A DNA stretch of 64,000 nucleotides from Sipunculus nudus (Eukaryota; Annelida; Sipuncula; Golfingiida; Sipunculidae), in the NCBI GenBank assembly GCA_026874595.1, contig CM049306.1:101321142-101385141 (forward strand). The letters are read 5' to 3'. Positions 39,890-51,760 of the stretch are shown piece by piece (within the stretch, counting starts at the first letter, position 1; each line of letters begins with the position of its first letter). The translations under genes and the position numbers were made by a program. The notes under the pieces are model-generated. The model made no database searches. It was not told the origin of the DNA and saw only the letters and a program-made list of their open reading frames with translations.

Positions 39890-41440
39890 TTTCTAGGCTA
39901 ATGATCTAAAACTATATCAATTTGAAGATGTCACAGTATTATTTTCAAATGGCACTTTGCACCCATTGCTGGTCCCACATGCCTTTTACATATCACAGGG
40001 ATACAAACATGCAGCCGGTATCCATCGAGTATATTGCATGCTGACTGGAATTTAAAAAATAAAAAACATGCTGCATGTGCTATAACATATCGTTTTTCAA
40101 TCATGACGTAATAAATTTTGGAGAAATATTGAGGAGAAAATAAGGGGAGAGCAATGTGTTTTAAATAAATATAGTCGAAGGGGAGATAAAATATTTAGAG
40201 AATGTGCGAAAACGGTACCGTTAACTAAATAGGTGGGGCTTCACCTAGACACTCAGAGTGTCGGTGATGACATACACAGGTCTCATTGTACTGAAATAAT
40301 ATGTACAGTCCCCATTATTCGCGGTATATCCAGGCTCCTGGCGCTTATGTTTCACTGAGTAAACAAGAAATAATACTATTTTTATTTTATTTTTATAGTA
40401 CATCTGCAACCATTAAGTATTTTTGTATCGAAGTGTGTTGCAATTCTTTTTTATTTTGACTGATCTTGTGACTTTGTTGGAAATATTGCTTGTTTTGAAG
40501 ACATTTCTGACGGCACATGATTCCTAGAGGTACGTAATGAAAAGCCACAATTTGCGTGACCAGAAGGTGTGTGTCAGCACGTACAGAAAGAGGAATACAT
40601 ATTATCAAATAATAATAGAACATTTTATTTGTTGTGTTTAGTGCCTGGAGGGAATGTACGTTTCCGTTTTTAATAATGAACAGCATATTCACTGAACTAG
40701 TAACTTTTATAACAAACGCATACAGTACTGGACGTGTTCGATCAACATATAGGTGTTATCGGGTGCGTTAGGGTTCACACCGTAACCAGCACTTCACACG
40801 ATCGACACACTGGTCAACGATCAAAATATTAGGAATGCTAAGCAAATTTACAGGGTACATTATAAACCTTTGATTAATTTTTTAACAGACCTCATAGCGG
40901 CATTTAAAGCTTGTACAAATTTGGTCAACACAAGCAGTAGAGAATCCATGACAAATAAATCAGGAAATGTCGTCCATCTTGATGGCACAGTTTTATATGA
41001 ACATAAAACATAAAAGGCTTATACTGCCTTGAACTAATACCGGGACCGACACTTAAGTAGCTGTATGTAAATAACTACCCAACACCAACGTGATTCCAGG
41101 TCACGGACCGATGACATTGACCCACTTCCGATCTATATATACCACCTGAGTAAACTGCAATCAGAGTTTAATTAATATTTTAGTGTCGCATATCGACGTT
41201 TTATACAAATCCAAGGGAAGTTAGTGACAAATGCACCTAATAAAAGTTTATTACTAATGCAACTGTGACAGTCTCGATAGAGTTTGTATAATCAACCCTT
41301 AGTCATCTTTCAAAGGCATGTACATATGAATGCATGTTGCACGGAATCTTACCACAAGGGATGAAAGTAGGCTTACTTACATTTAACAATGTCTACGAAG
41401 TAGAATTATTTAAATATGAGAAAAAATCAGTCTACATTTG
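39890..41440. repeat. 1.65-kb tandem duplication, copy A
   Basis: This block matches 41570-43165 in direct orientation at an offset of 1654 bp, measured at the shared GTGCGAAAACGGTACCG. Its left 300 bp are only loosely similar, the core 40201-40680 is nearly identical, and the right part is intermediate. The core contains the inverted sequence ACACTCAGAGTGT (about 40249-40261). A minus-strand frame at 40393-40692 shares its last 66 or so codons with one in copy B. Confidence 0.9.
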
Positions 41441-41569
41441 AAGGCTATGTAGTCTTCTATGAAACGTTTCTAAATTAAAAGAAATTATATAAAAAAAACA
41501 GATGTTCATATTTGTTTCACACTATAAATATACTCCATTCCTCTTCTTCTTCCATTTTATATTTTAAGA

Positions 41570-43165
41570 TTAATCGCTAGCGACTTTATAAACCAAATAT
41601 GTCTCTGTCTGCAAAATAATTTAAGCATTGAAGGTCACACATGCGTTTATCTTATATCACTGGGATTCCTATGTGCAGCCACTATCCATACAGTATTTTG
41701 TATACTGACTTGAATTAAAAAAGGACCATTCTACACCTGTCATAACAGGTCCTTTTAAAATCGTAACGAAATAAATTTTGGAGAGATGTCTCGGAGAAAA
41801 TAAGTTGAGAGCAATGTGTTGTGAAATAATATAGAAAAAATACAATATTCACAGAATGTGCGAAAACGGTACCGTTAACTAAATAGGTGGGGCTTCACCT
41901 AGACACTCAGAGTGTCGGTGATGACATACACAGGTCTCATTGTACTGAAATAATATGTACAGTCCCCATTATTCGCGGTATATCCAAGCTCCTGGCGCTT
42001 ATGTTTCACTGAGTAAACAAGAAATAATACTATTTTATTTTATTTTTATAGTACATCTGCAACCATTAAGTATTTTTGTATCGAAGTGTGATGCAATTTT
42101 TTTTTATTTTGAATGATTTTGTGACTTTGTTGGAAATATTGCTTGTTTTGAAGACATTTCTGACGGCACATGATTCCTAGAGGTACGTAATGAAAAGCCA
42201 CAATTTGCGTGACCAGTAGGCGTGTGTCAGCACGAACAGGAAGAGGAATCCTTATTATCAAGTATCAACAGAACATTGCTTTTTTGTGTTTTGTGCCTGG
42301 ACGGAATGTACGTTTCCGTTATTTATAATGAACAGCATATTCACTAAACTAGTAACTTTTATAACAAACGCATACAGTACTGGACGTTTTCGATCAACAT
42401 ATAGGTGTTATCGGGTGCGTTAGGGTTCACACCGTAACCAGCACTTCACACGATCGACCCACTGGTCAACGATCAAAATATTAGGAATGCTAAGCAAATT
42501 GACAGGGTACATAATAAACCTTTGATTAATTTTCTGAGCATAATAATAAAACAGCATATATCTCATAGCGGCATTTATAGCTTGTTCAACTGTGGTCACC
42601 ACAAAACAGCAGAGAATCCATGACAAATAAATCAGGAAAAGTCGTCCATCTTGATGTCACAGTTTATATGATCATAAAAGGCTTATACTGCCTTGAACTA
42701 ATACCGATACTACTGATTTCAGGTCACGTGACCGATGATTTTGGCCTACTTCCGCTCAAAATCTACCACCTGAGTAAACTGCAATCAGAGTTTAATTAAT
42801 ATTTTAGTGTTGCATATCGACATCCTATAAAATTCCAAGGGTAAGTTAGTGCCGTGTGCACCTAATAAAAGGTTTATTACTAATGCAACTGTGACCTCCT
42901 CGATAGAGTTTGAATATACCAACTCCTAAGTTCTCTTTAAAAGACACGTCTACATGAATGCATGTTTTAGATACGTCATCATAGAGGAAAAGGAAAATGC
43001 AAGTATTACAATATCCTGTACGAAGTGTAAACAGCTCTTTTGGGGATAGGTAATTATTTATTGAGGTGCATGTTGCACGGAAAATTTAAACAACGGAAGA
43101 AAGAGTCTATATCTAATATTTCTATGAGGTAGAATATATAAAATAAGAAGTTCCGTCTTTTTTTA
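41570..43165. repeat. 1.65-kb tandem duplication, copy B
   Basis: This is the second copy. Relative to copy A it has about 100 bp extra before GCATGTTGCACGG (43067), and near its left side a short hairpin AAAGGACC...GGTCCTTTT (about 41720-41757). The minus-strand frame at 42046-42261 is the counterpart of the one in copy A. Confidence 0.9.
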
Positions 43166-43185
43166 TTGATACTTTTGGTGGAGGT

Positions 43186-43350
43186 AACCGCCTCCATTTT
43201 AAATGCAAGCTTAATTAAATGCTATGAACACCTGCAGAATTCCATTTCAGGGCTTACACGCGATAACCCCGATGTCAACCATGCTCGGTGTACCACTCGT
43301 GCGGGTCCCGAGGTTGTGTTATCCCATTTTGTGGGTCATAACACTGAAGA
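43186..43350 (-). mobile_element. SINE, copy 4 (3' fragment)
   Basis: On the minus strand the fragment carries the body pieces around CGGGACCCGCACGAG and TGTTATGACCC. The 3' module follows: GAAATGGAATTCTGCAGGTG, TTAATTAAGC and AAAATGGAGGCGGTT. These lie in the same order and spacing as in copies 1 and 3. The tRNA head is missing. A further body-like phrase CGCAGGCTTAAGGAAAGG at about 43455 points the other way. Confidence 0.6.
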
Positions 43351-43499
43351 CAGGTTAGATTTTAAGCGTAAAATCCGCTCGACCTCCTGGCGACTTGGAA
43401 TTCGGGGACTTTCTGGCGATTTACAAATTCGGCCGGCAGCCGTTTGATATGTGTCGCAGGCTTAAGGAAAGGTTGTGCCAACCCTGATATATATATAAA

Positions 43500-45074
43500 T
43501 ATAAAATAGGACTTGGGTGATACAGGGATTTGTTTTATCATCAGGTCATGAACCATTAATCAAAGTGAAAAACTATCCCTCCATCCTGTATATTCCTTAT
43601 ACCCAAGTGGGGAAGCACTCTTAACATAAACCGCTGCAGCCACTTAGCGGATGTCCGTCAATGGTGAGACGAACTCGATACAAGGAACCCAGAGGCGTCC
43701 AGACGGCTAGCCCCAGCTGCTAGATAGGATACACCTCCCGATCATAGTCCGATATTGATGGACTTATTGGTTTCCCAAAGGGACAGAAGGTCCAACCCTA
43801 CAATACGGAGGCTTTTAGGATGTCATCGTGTGCCCCAGAGATGCACACCAGCGGCCTCGTCATTCAAAACTAGATATAAAGCCGGGTTATCTATCGACCA
43901 TTACCCGCTTGTCATCTGACAGGACGTGTCCCTGTTGACCTCTCCACAGACACAAAATGACCGATTCATACACCTCCAAGCCACCAGGGTACGGCCCATC
44001 CGGCCCTGATAAATCACATTCTGTATCATCTAAATGGCCAGAATTGTGGCTCACATTAGGTGACCCTGGCAACGTTACGACACTCCCTGCATCTATGAGA
44101 TATCATAAATTTCCGTAAACATTTTACACATTAGATATAACTCTACATTCTCTATGTCTTATCAGAATTATTACTTTTAAAACTTGAACGTTAGACGCTA
44201 TCTGTAGGAAAAATCCATATTTTCTACGGGATTACAATAAAGGACCAAGGTGATTTACCCCATTTTGTTTAAACAATAATGTATTGTAAAATAGCAAAAG
44301 GATATGAAAACAGTGCACAGCACTTTATAATTTTTCTCCTCATATACAAATAAAATATTCACTTGATATAGTAAAAAAACAAGGATAGAAAAGAAGTAAA
44401 AACATACATATTGCACCTGTGCATTTGTACAAAAGTAATATCGTGCATCTTGCTATTTTTCATGAGCCAAATACGTGTAATATATACATTTATCATACGT
44501 TTACCCATTTACGCACATATGAAAAATCAATTATATACCAAATTTTCCTATTGTGTGTGTGTGTCTTAGTTTTAATCATTTATCTTTTAGCCGGATAACG
44601 AAAAAATACTGAACCGAATTCAACATTTGAAAAAAAAAACAGGCGCAGGAGAAAGAGAAGATGTCATTAAGTTTGGTATGGAACCAGGCGGAATTAGGAC
44701 TTTTTCTCGGCGTATGTATGTGCTCTATGAAGTAGTGGTTCTGTTGTGAGGCCTACTGTTAAAAAAGATGCAAACCTCTCCGGCTCAAAGTAAGCCAGTG
44801 ACAAAGGACATATTGAGAAGAGCCTATGGATGTTGAATGACATGGCTGATTATGTAATTACCCGCAACGTCACAAGAACCCCTCAACATTGATAAGAGTA
44901 CCTAATTAATTTATAAAAGACAGAGCGGGTTTTTTTTTACATTATCTAAATACGAAAGAATTATTATTTCAGATTACCATGCTTTTCTAAACGAAGAAAT
45001 AACTGAACCCAATAGTGACTAAAAGTTATTGTGACCGGAAAAAAAGCCGATCTTGCATGTTAGCACGTAAACTT

Positions 45075-45075
<1 letters not shown>
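43500..45075. other. Unique sequence with a GC-richer block
   Basis: The stretch 43600-44090 is clearly more GC-rich and non-repetitive than its surroundings and has no good open frame. It could be a conserved noncoding element or decayed transposon. CCTGGCAACG near 44066 resembles an RFX half-site. The rest is AT-rich. Confidence 0.35.

Positions 45076-45138
<63 letters not shown>
45076..45138. repeat. (TC)n(AC)n compound microsatellite
   Basis: About 38 bp of TC is followed by about 25 bp of AC. Confidence 0.95.
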
Positions 45139-45739
45139 GAATGCGATAACAAGAGGAACGAATTTGGAAAGGAAGAGACCTATACTAAAAAAAATAAAGT
45201 GTCTATGTGGAGTTTGAGAAAACGTTTGATATTCTTGACCTCAGAACAAGTGTATAAATTATTTATACCCCTCCATTATAATCTACATAAAAGACTCGGT
45301 TATAATATGTACCACGGAACTGCTTGATCAAAATACCGTCGGACTACAAATGTACAATTCATTATTCTTCCGCAATGCCATCTCACTGATGATACTGTCA
45401 CGTCAGCTTCGCACAAATATTTAAACAATCTTTCGACATAAATGATACAGCCGCTTGATAACTTTTGCACATGCAGGACATAAATACCCAGTGCTCACTT
45501 CGTATATGCGTGTACTAGCTGCCAAAGGCAAATCAGAATTTGTCACGGCTTTTAAATTTCCTTTGTTTTGAGATCCTACGTTATGGTCGTATATTGCATC
45601 AGGACTATGCTCAGTAATAAACTTGCTATTGTTTTTAATTATTTAAATTTAAATACTAAGGAGTTGTTTTGATAGTTTTTCAATCCTAATTATCTTCTAT
45701 GAGACACGATAAGTTTTTTTTTTAGAATTTTCCAGTCAC

Positions 45740-46075
45740 TTTTTTTTCCTTTCTTGTTTATGCTTGCTTAACTTAGTACTATATACTTTTGCAGAAATTC
45801 ATTCAGGTTTCGGAATATATGGCAGCGGCCTTTACGCAATGATTCTGGCGTCAACCAGACCTAGTGTAAAACTGCTGTGGGTCCTGGGTGTGTGTCATAC
45901 CAAGTGCTGGGTCATCGAGGGACCCCCCGAAAAGCGCATTCGTCTGTGAGTGAAACCCCACTGTTGGTCACAGTCTCCCCATTAAGCCTGCAGATCCCTC
46001 ACCCTTTGTGAGATTCAAACTCACGATCTCCCGGCTTTGAGCCTTAGCGCACGGCAGCTAAGGATACGATGAAGT
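45740..46075 (-). mobile_element. SINE, copy 2
   Basis: On the minus strand there is a tRNA-like head (CTTAGCTGCCGTGCGC, AAAGCCGGGAGATCGTGAGT, TTTGAATCTC). The body follows (GCAGGCTTAATGGGGAGAC, TTTCACTCACAGACG, ACACACACCCAGGACCC), then the 3' module (GAATTTCTGCAAAAGTATA, GTTAAGCAAGC). The head and body match copy 3 closely. No target duplication was seen. The 61-codon plus-strand frame over it is a shadow. Confidence 0.78.
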
Positions 46076-46189
46076 TGATATAATTCATATTTTTTCACGT
46101 TCTTTAGTATGGACCTTGCGGTAGAACAGGGGAAAGGACATCAATCATTTGTCTTTAGTCCCCCTTGTAAGGCCAAGGAGGTCCTGAGC

Positions 46190-47420
46190 AGCAATGTGAG
46201 TGATTGAGGTGAAGTATGAGTCATTGAGGTGAAATGCGAGTCGAGCAGGCGGAGTGTTAATCGTGGAAATGAAATATAAGTCGAGCAGGTGAATGGAGGT
46301 GAAGTGTAAGTCGTGGAGGTGATGTGTGAGTTGTGAAGTTGAATTGTTAGTCGTGAAGCTGAAATTTGAGTGATGGAGCTGACGTGTGAGTCATGGAGGT
46401 GAAGTCTGAGTCTTGGAGGCGAAGTGTAAGTCATGAAGGTGAAGTGTAAGTCATGGAGGTAAAATGGAAGTCACGGAGGTGAGGTGTGAGTCATGTAGGT
46501 AAAATTTGAGTCATGGAAAGAAAGTGGAAGTCATGGAGCTGAAGTGGAAGTCATTGAGGTGAAGTGTAAGTCATGAGGTGAAGTGGAAGTCATGAGGTGA
46601 AGTGGAAGTCATGGAGGTGTAGTGGAAGTCATGGAGGTGAAGTGTAAGTCATTAGGTGAAGTGGAAGACATGGAGGTGAAGTGGAAGTTATGGAGGTGAA
46701 ATGGAAGTCATGGAGGTAAAATGGAAGTCATGGAGGTGAAATGGAAGTCATGGAGGTGAAATGGAAGTCATGGAGGTGAAATTGAAGTCATGGAGGTGAA
46801 GTGTAAATCATGAGGTGAAGTGGAAGTCATGAGGCGAAGCTGAAGTCATGGAGGTGAAGTGGATGTCATGGAGGTGAAGCTGAAGTCATGGAGGTAAAGT
46901 GGATGTCATGGCGGTAAAGTGGAAGTCATGGAGGTGAAGTGGATGTCATGAGATGAAGTGGAAGTCATGGAGGTGAAGTGGGAGTCATAAGGTGCAGTGG
47001 AAGTCATGGCGGTGAAGTGGAAGTCATGAGGTGCCGTGGAAGTCTTGGAGGTGAAGTCGAAGTCGTGGAGGTGAAGTGGAAGTCGTGGAGGTGAAGTGGA
47101 ATTCGTGGAGGTGAAGTGGAAGTCGTGGAGGTAACGTGTAAGTCATGAGGTGAAGTGTGAGCCATGGAGGTGAAGTGTGGGTCATGAAGGTGAAGTGTAA
47201 GTCATGAGGTGAAGTGGAAGTCATGGAGGTGAAGTGTGAGTCATGGAGGTGAAGTGTGAGTCATGGAGGTAAAGTGTAAGACATGAGGTGAAGTGGAAGT
47301 CATGGAGGTGTAGTGTGAGTCATGAGGTTAGGTGTGAGTCATGAGGTGAAGTATGAGTCGATGAGGTGAATTACGAGTCTGGGATGTAACATTTGCCGTG
47401 AAGGTGATGGACTACAAGTG
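46190..47420. repeat. 18-20 bp minisatellite, about 1.2 kb
   Basis: The unit approximates AAGTCATGGAGGTGAAGTGG, with frequent 18-bp variants lacking GG. Diverged units lie at the edges and homogeneous units in the centre (46550-47240). Serine-, threonine- and histidine-rich minus-strand frames are by-products. Confidence 0.93.
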
Positions 47421-47739
47421 AAGCTGACTTGTGAGTCGAAATATACATTATATTGCGTGTGTATACATATGTATGAAGATAGAGTGGGCATTTTATTTTT
47501 CTTGCAATGTCTTGAACCTCAAAAGAGTGTACAATATAAACACACGTTTTACAAGATAAAAAAAACAAGCGTCCATCAAGTGCCTATTTTCTTTTTCTTT
47601 TTCCATTAAAAAAATTACCACCACAATAGTTGTGCATTAGGAATAATTTTATACCTTTTTGTATAACCCTAATTTTTACCTATATTTAGTATTTTCAAAC
47701 GTGCATGCACGTCAAACGCAGAATTTCATTAAATCATTT

Positions 47740-48330
47740 AGAAGCCCATGGTTTGGCCAACTGTCAAAAGTTAGCGGATCGCCTGCTCCTTCTGTCACCT
47801 GTCTTCCCGTCCAGCCTGTAGTGTCACCATTGTTAAGAATCCTCAAATGTGGCTGAGACCTGCTGTCGGCGGCCCCGGGGTGACAGTGCGACACGAAGGG
47901 CAGCACAGAGTAACACCAAACTCATCGTTTCATTTAACTTTTCAGCATGCAGGCGGTAGAGGCACCAGTTTAGCTAATTCAATGGCTGATTGGTTTAATT
48001 ATGCTTTACAAAGTCGGAGATGGGTGGCGTTTAGGCGGCTTGGCCGGGGCACGGAAGCGGGAGACAGGGGATGAACAACCAAAAGCGCGTTGGGTTGCTT
48101 AGTAACTGGATGCTTGCATGGGGAAGACTAAGAGTAGGCTGTCACGATGTTTTTTCTTCTGAGTGAATCGAACAATGGGGAGGCTTATTTGTCTCTGGGG
48201 TTGATTGCTCCTGAAATCGTGTCCTTTCACTCCCAGCATTGTACCCCGTTATAAAAGGCCAAGGCGGAAGCCCGCTCAACTGTCCCGCTCCCGGCCCAAA
48301 TTACTTTCAAGTACTCTATAACATGAAGAC
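47740..48330 (+). promoter_or_regulatory. Promoter-like block with TATA, X-box, SOX and CCAAT motifs
   Basis: This GC-richer, non-repetitive block contains an inverted CCAAT (ATTGG, 47989-47993) and GTTGCTTAGTAAC (48094-48106), which fits the RFX X-box consensus RYYNYY-N-RRNRAC. AACAATGG (48171-48178) is a SOX-type site. TATAAAAG at 48250-48257 is followed by C/G-rich sequence. An ATG at 48323 opens only 17 codons (MKTQGLLSDSDLLLCYM). The motifs are visible; their use as a promoter is inference, and no gene is recognised downstream. Confidence 0.3.
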
Positions 48331-49040
48331 TCAAGGTTTGCTATCTGATAGCGATTTGTTGTTGTGTTATATGTAAGGGGATGTCATGCTTCCATTAAAT
48401 GACGACTAGACATACGGCTATAACCCTGTACCGGGTTTCGTGACTCTCACTGTCAGACACGATATCTTCTTGACTTTTGTTAACCGTATTTGCAATGCTG
48501 GCTTCTTTCTGAGCTCTGTTTCGTTCAGAAGATATATATTACTTATTGATACCAGACACCTCCCGTCTGGACCATTATACTGCAGGTAGAAAGTAAACGC
48601 ATAGACTAATAAATCTGCCATGTTAGCAGGACTTCACCCTTAAGGAAGGCAAAAGAGCCTGAAAAATTGTTCGTATCACAAATTATCAAGTTAACCATAA
48701 GTAGTCGATCGTTACCAATAACTGATGCCTTTTCCTTATGATTAAAATTAATATCTAAAGTTGATATAAAAAATTTATGATATATATTACTAATGATATG
48801 TATTTACAAATTACAAATGCTTTAGATGAAAAGTACGGCCCACCCGGGAAGGATTTATTTCAAATATAATTAATTTAATATTCATGTTTCAAAACCAATA
48901 ATTTCAAACTGAATTTTCCCCATTTCCACGTCTAACAGGTTATATTTTTAATAGATTCTTCATATGAATAACTTAACAAAATTTCCTTAAATCTAAGCCT
49001 GTAAAAAGTAAAGCACGATACTATTGTACACTCTTTATGT
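48331..49040. other. Anonymous AT-rich sequence
   Basis: No feature is recognised. Confidence 0.5.
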
Positions 49041-49144
49041 ATATAAGGTGTCCTTCATGCATTTAAGGTGTACTTCATGCATTTAAGGTGTCCTTCATGC
49101 ATTTCAGGTGTACTTCATGCATATAAGGTATACTTCATGCATAT
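49041..49144. repeat. 20-bp tandem array, left part
   Basis: Five units approximating ATTTAAGGTGTACTTCATGC end at the solo LTR. Two more units follow the LTR at 50017-50055. Confidence 0.9.
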
Positions 49145-50016
49145 TCTTACAGGTGCCCTTTTTATTGTGTGCACAAGTCTTACAGATGTCTTTTTTATTG
49201 TGTGACACGGGCGTAACTTGTGTTGTAGCTGCCTCGCCTGGCCGGGTGTTGCATTCTCAGTTTAATCCGTACTGGTTGAACTCTCGTTGTCATGCTAGCT
49301 TGGGGCTTTCTCGCCTGGCCGAGTCGGGCGGGCTGGCGTGTGAACCCTGATATGTAGAGACACGGCATTCGTTTTTCTAGATGGTTCCTGTAACGCGTGT
49401 GTACTGTGTATTATGTCAGATTCTATAGATGGTTCGAGAAATGGAAAATTCTCGGCTTGAGGTGAAAAATTATATAAAGAGGCTGTGTTTTAGAGCCGAG
49501 AGAGAGGTGAGAGAATGTTCCAGCGGACACAGGAGCGTGTTTGTGGGACCTATTCCGATAAGTGCGGCAATTATAGATTTTCTCCAGATTTTCTTCTGGA
49601 TTTTGTGACGAATCTTATTTGGTCTTCAGTTTACTTTCTGGATTGTTACAAGAGCTGTACATTGGACTGTTACTCTCCGAGAGAATTTGTGTGAACTTTT
49701 GATCCGGCTTATTCATTTTAAAGGACTTATCGCTGTGACAGTGGTGGTATCCAGGTACTGTGCACTTTGTTTATTTTACTGTGTGATTGTATTGATTTTT
49801 TTTTTGTTTAACTGCTGTTATACTGTGTAATTGTATTGATTTAGTGTATTGTAATTTTAGGGTTGTTTTAAGAATATATTATAGTTATTTGTTAACAAAA
49901 GAACACTGACTTCTTCATTCATTCCCCTAGACATTTCACGCTGCCTAGTGTTACAGAATCTGATTTTTTTATCTCCTTGACAAAATTTATGTTCATCTCA
50001 CGTAGGTTCCGTAACA
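49145..50016 (+). mobile_element. Solo LTR, copy 4
   Basis: The copy begins TCTTACAGGTGCCC (the usual second base G is C) and ends TTCCGTAACA. It is flanked by a perfect duplication ATAT (49141-49144 and 50017-50020). TATATAAAG lies at 49471-49479; the poly(A) hexamer is degenerate (AATATA). The first 60 bp contain a partly doubled CTTACAG...TTTTTATTGTGTG phrase. It groups with copy 2 by the shared TTTTGTGACGAATCTTAT stretch. It splits a 20-bp array cleanly. Confidence 0.9.
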
Positions 50017-50055
50017 ATATAAGGTGTACTTCATGCATATAAGGTGTACTATAGT
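50017..50055. repeat. 20-bp tandem array, right part
   Basis: ATATAAGGTGTACTTCATGC and a partial second unit continue the array found before the LTR. Confidence 0.88.
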
Positions 50056-51748
50056 CTAGATTTTAAATTACTTTGTACATTCGGAAAGCTGTCTAAACTA
50101 AAATATTTTTTTCAAGCCATAAATTTTGCAGTATAAACTGTCATCACTTTATCACTAATGCACACATTATGTATGAATCACAGGGAAAATGTCATTTTAC
50201 TGTCATTTTTAATTTAATCATCTTAAAGGACAATGTGTTTTATTCTAATTTGCTTATGTGTTATGGAAATTTCCGGATTTTATTATGAAACAGGCTACCC
50301 TGGAAAATGTTGCGATAAATGATTAATAAATAAACTACCCTAGAAAATGTTGGAATAAATATTAATAAATAAATAAACGTAAACATTTCTTGTACAAATG
50401 CGGAATAAAGCGGTTTGAAAATATAACCCATAGCTTTAAGCAATAAGTAATGTAGGAAGTGCCAGCCAAATATATGTTTGAGATATTAATGTTTTATAGC
50501 AATTATACACCTTTCCCATTTTGTTCCGAGACAGGATTAATATTGGTCGTTATGGCACCTAATAAACATGGCGGAAGACAAAGTGTTCTAGATCTGATTT
50601 TACTGGTAATAATAACATTACTAACAATAATAAAAAATGTAACAGGTAAAAGAACGTACTGACGTATATATACTCCGCTCCTGGGAGCCAATCTTTTGTC
50701 CACAAGATTGAGTGTAATTTTTATAATATAAAGATTGTACGAAAAGTCCACGAAAAGCTTTTCCAAAACTATTCATCGTTTATATGGTCGAACGTTGTAT
50801 TAAATAAGGACAAAAACAGCACACAATGAAGCAAGATTGAAACCATTATGAAAAAAAGATTCAACTGTCTCAGATAAAATCAACGAAAGGCTTATTATAG
50901 AAGGATGTTTCTCACGTTTTTATATATTATTAATTCTTGTGTGTCATCTATAATGAAAACGAAGCCGTCTCCCTACAATTCATTATACGTCTTGCAGTCT
51001 TTTAATAAATCATAGACCAGAATACAGATAAACACGGAGGTACGATTTAAGGGATATTTCTTTTTAATTTTCTGGGAATTATTCATTTTGTTCCTCCAGC
51101 TGTCGCTTCCACATCATACTGCATAATTTTATCATTACGCCTTGCTTATTGATTTTAATATGTCACACCATTTATATCCATTACTCTGTTTTACTGTTTC
51201 AGATTTATACGGTCTAATGGTCTGACATGGTCCTTTGGTAGACTGTGGTAGGGCTGACAACAACTATCTGAACGCGGGCTACTCGATATAAACATGTTTT
51301 AATGAATAATGGATAAATATTCTTTATTCAGGGCATGACTCTGGACGCATATGCCATTCCATACTAGACATTCATATTTTTTTAGTGTTTTATATTCTAT
51401 GAATAGTAAAAACGAGTCAGTAAAATTTGTGTATGAATGTCAATGAACCCCGTCCTGTTCAGTTGTAAGGGAATACCATGCAGTATGACTGGGTTCAGCT
51501 TGAAAAAATGTCCAGACAAATGTGTAAGAGCTAATGGTGGTCCTGAGTTTTCGTATGCCGAAACATAATACGCTAATACAGTCCTAACAGGGATGATCAG
51601 ATTTACTAGATCTATATAAACTGCACTCGATGTATTATCCTAGGTTACCGCTTGGGGCATATAATTTCTTTTTTAAAATAGCAGTTCGTACTGTCAACTC
51701 TCTGTAAAGTAGTAATATATAAGTGTAATGAACATATGATATAAAATT
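50056..51748. other. Anonymous AT-rich sequence
   Basis: A small duplication of a CTACCCTGGAAAATGTTG-type phrase occurs at about 50295 and 50335. AACATGGCGG near 50567 resembles a YY1 or start-site motif, but the frame stops after seven codons. Nothing else is recognised. Confidence 0.45.
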
Positions 51749-51760
51749 GCATACGTAGTT

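Noticed and set aside
45764-45949. 61-codon plus-strand ORF
   Set aside because: It is the antisense of a SINE copy.
46190-47420. Serine/histidine-rich coding regions on the minus strand
   Set aside because: They are translations of an 18-20 bp minisatellite with changing period and frame breaks.
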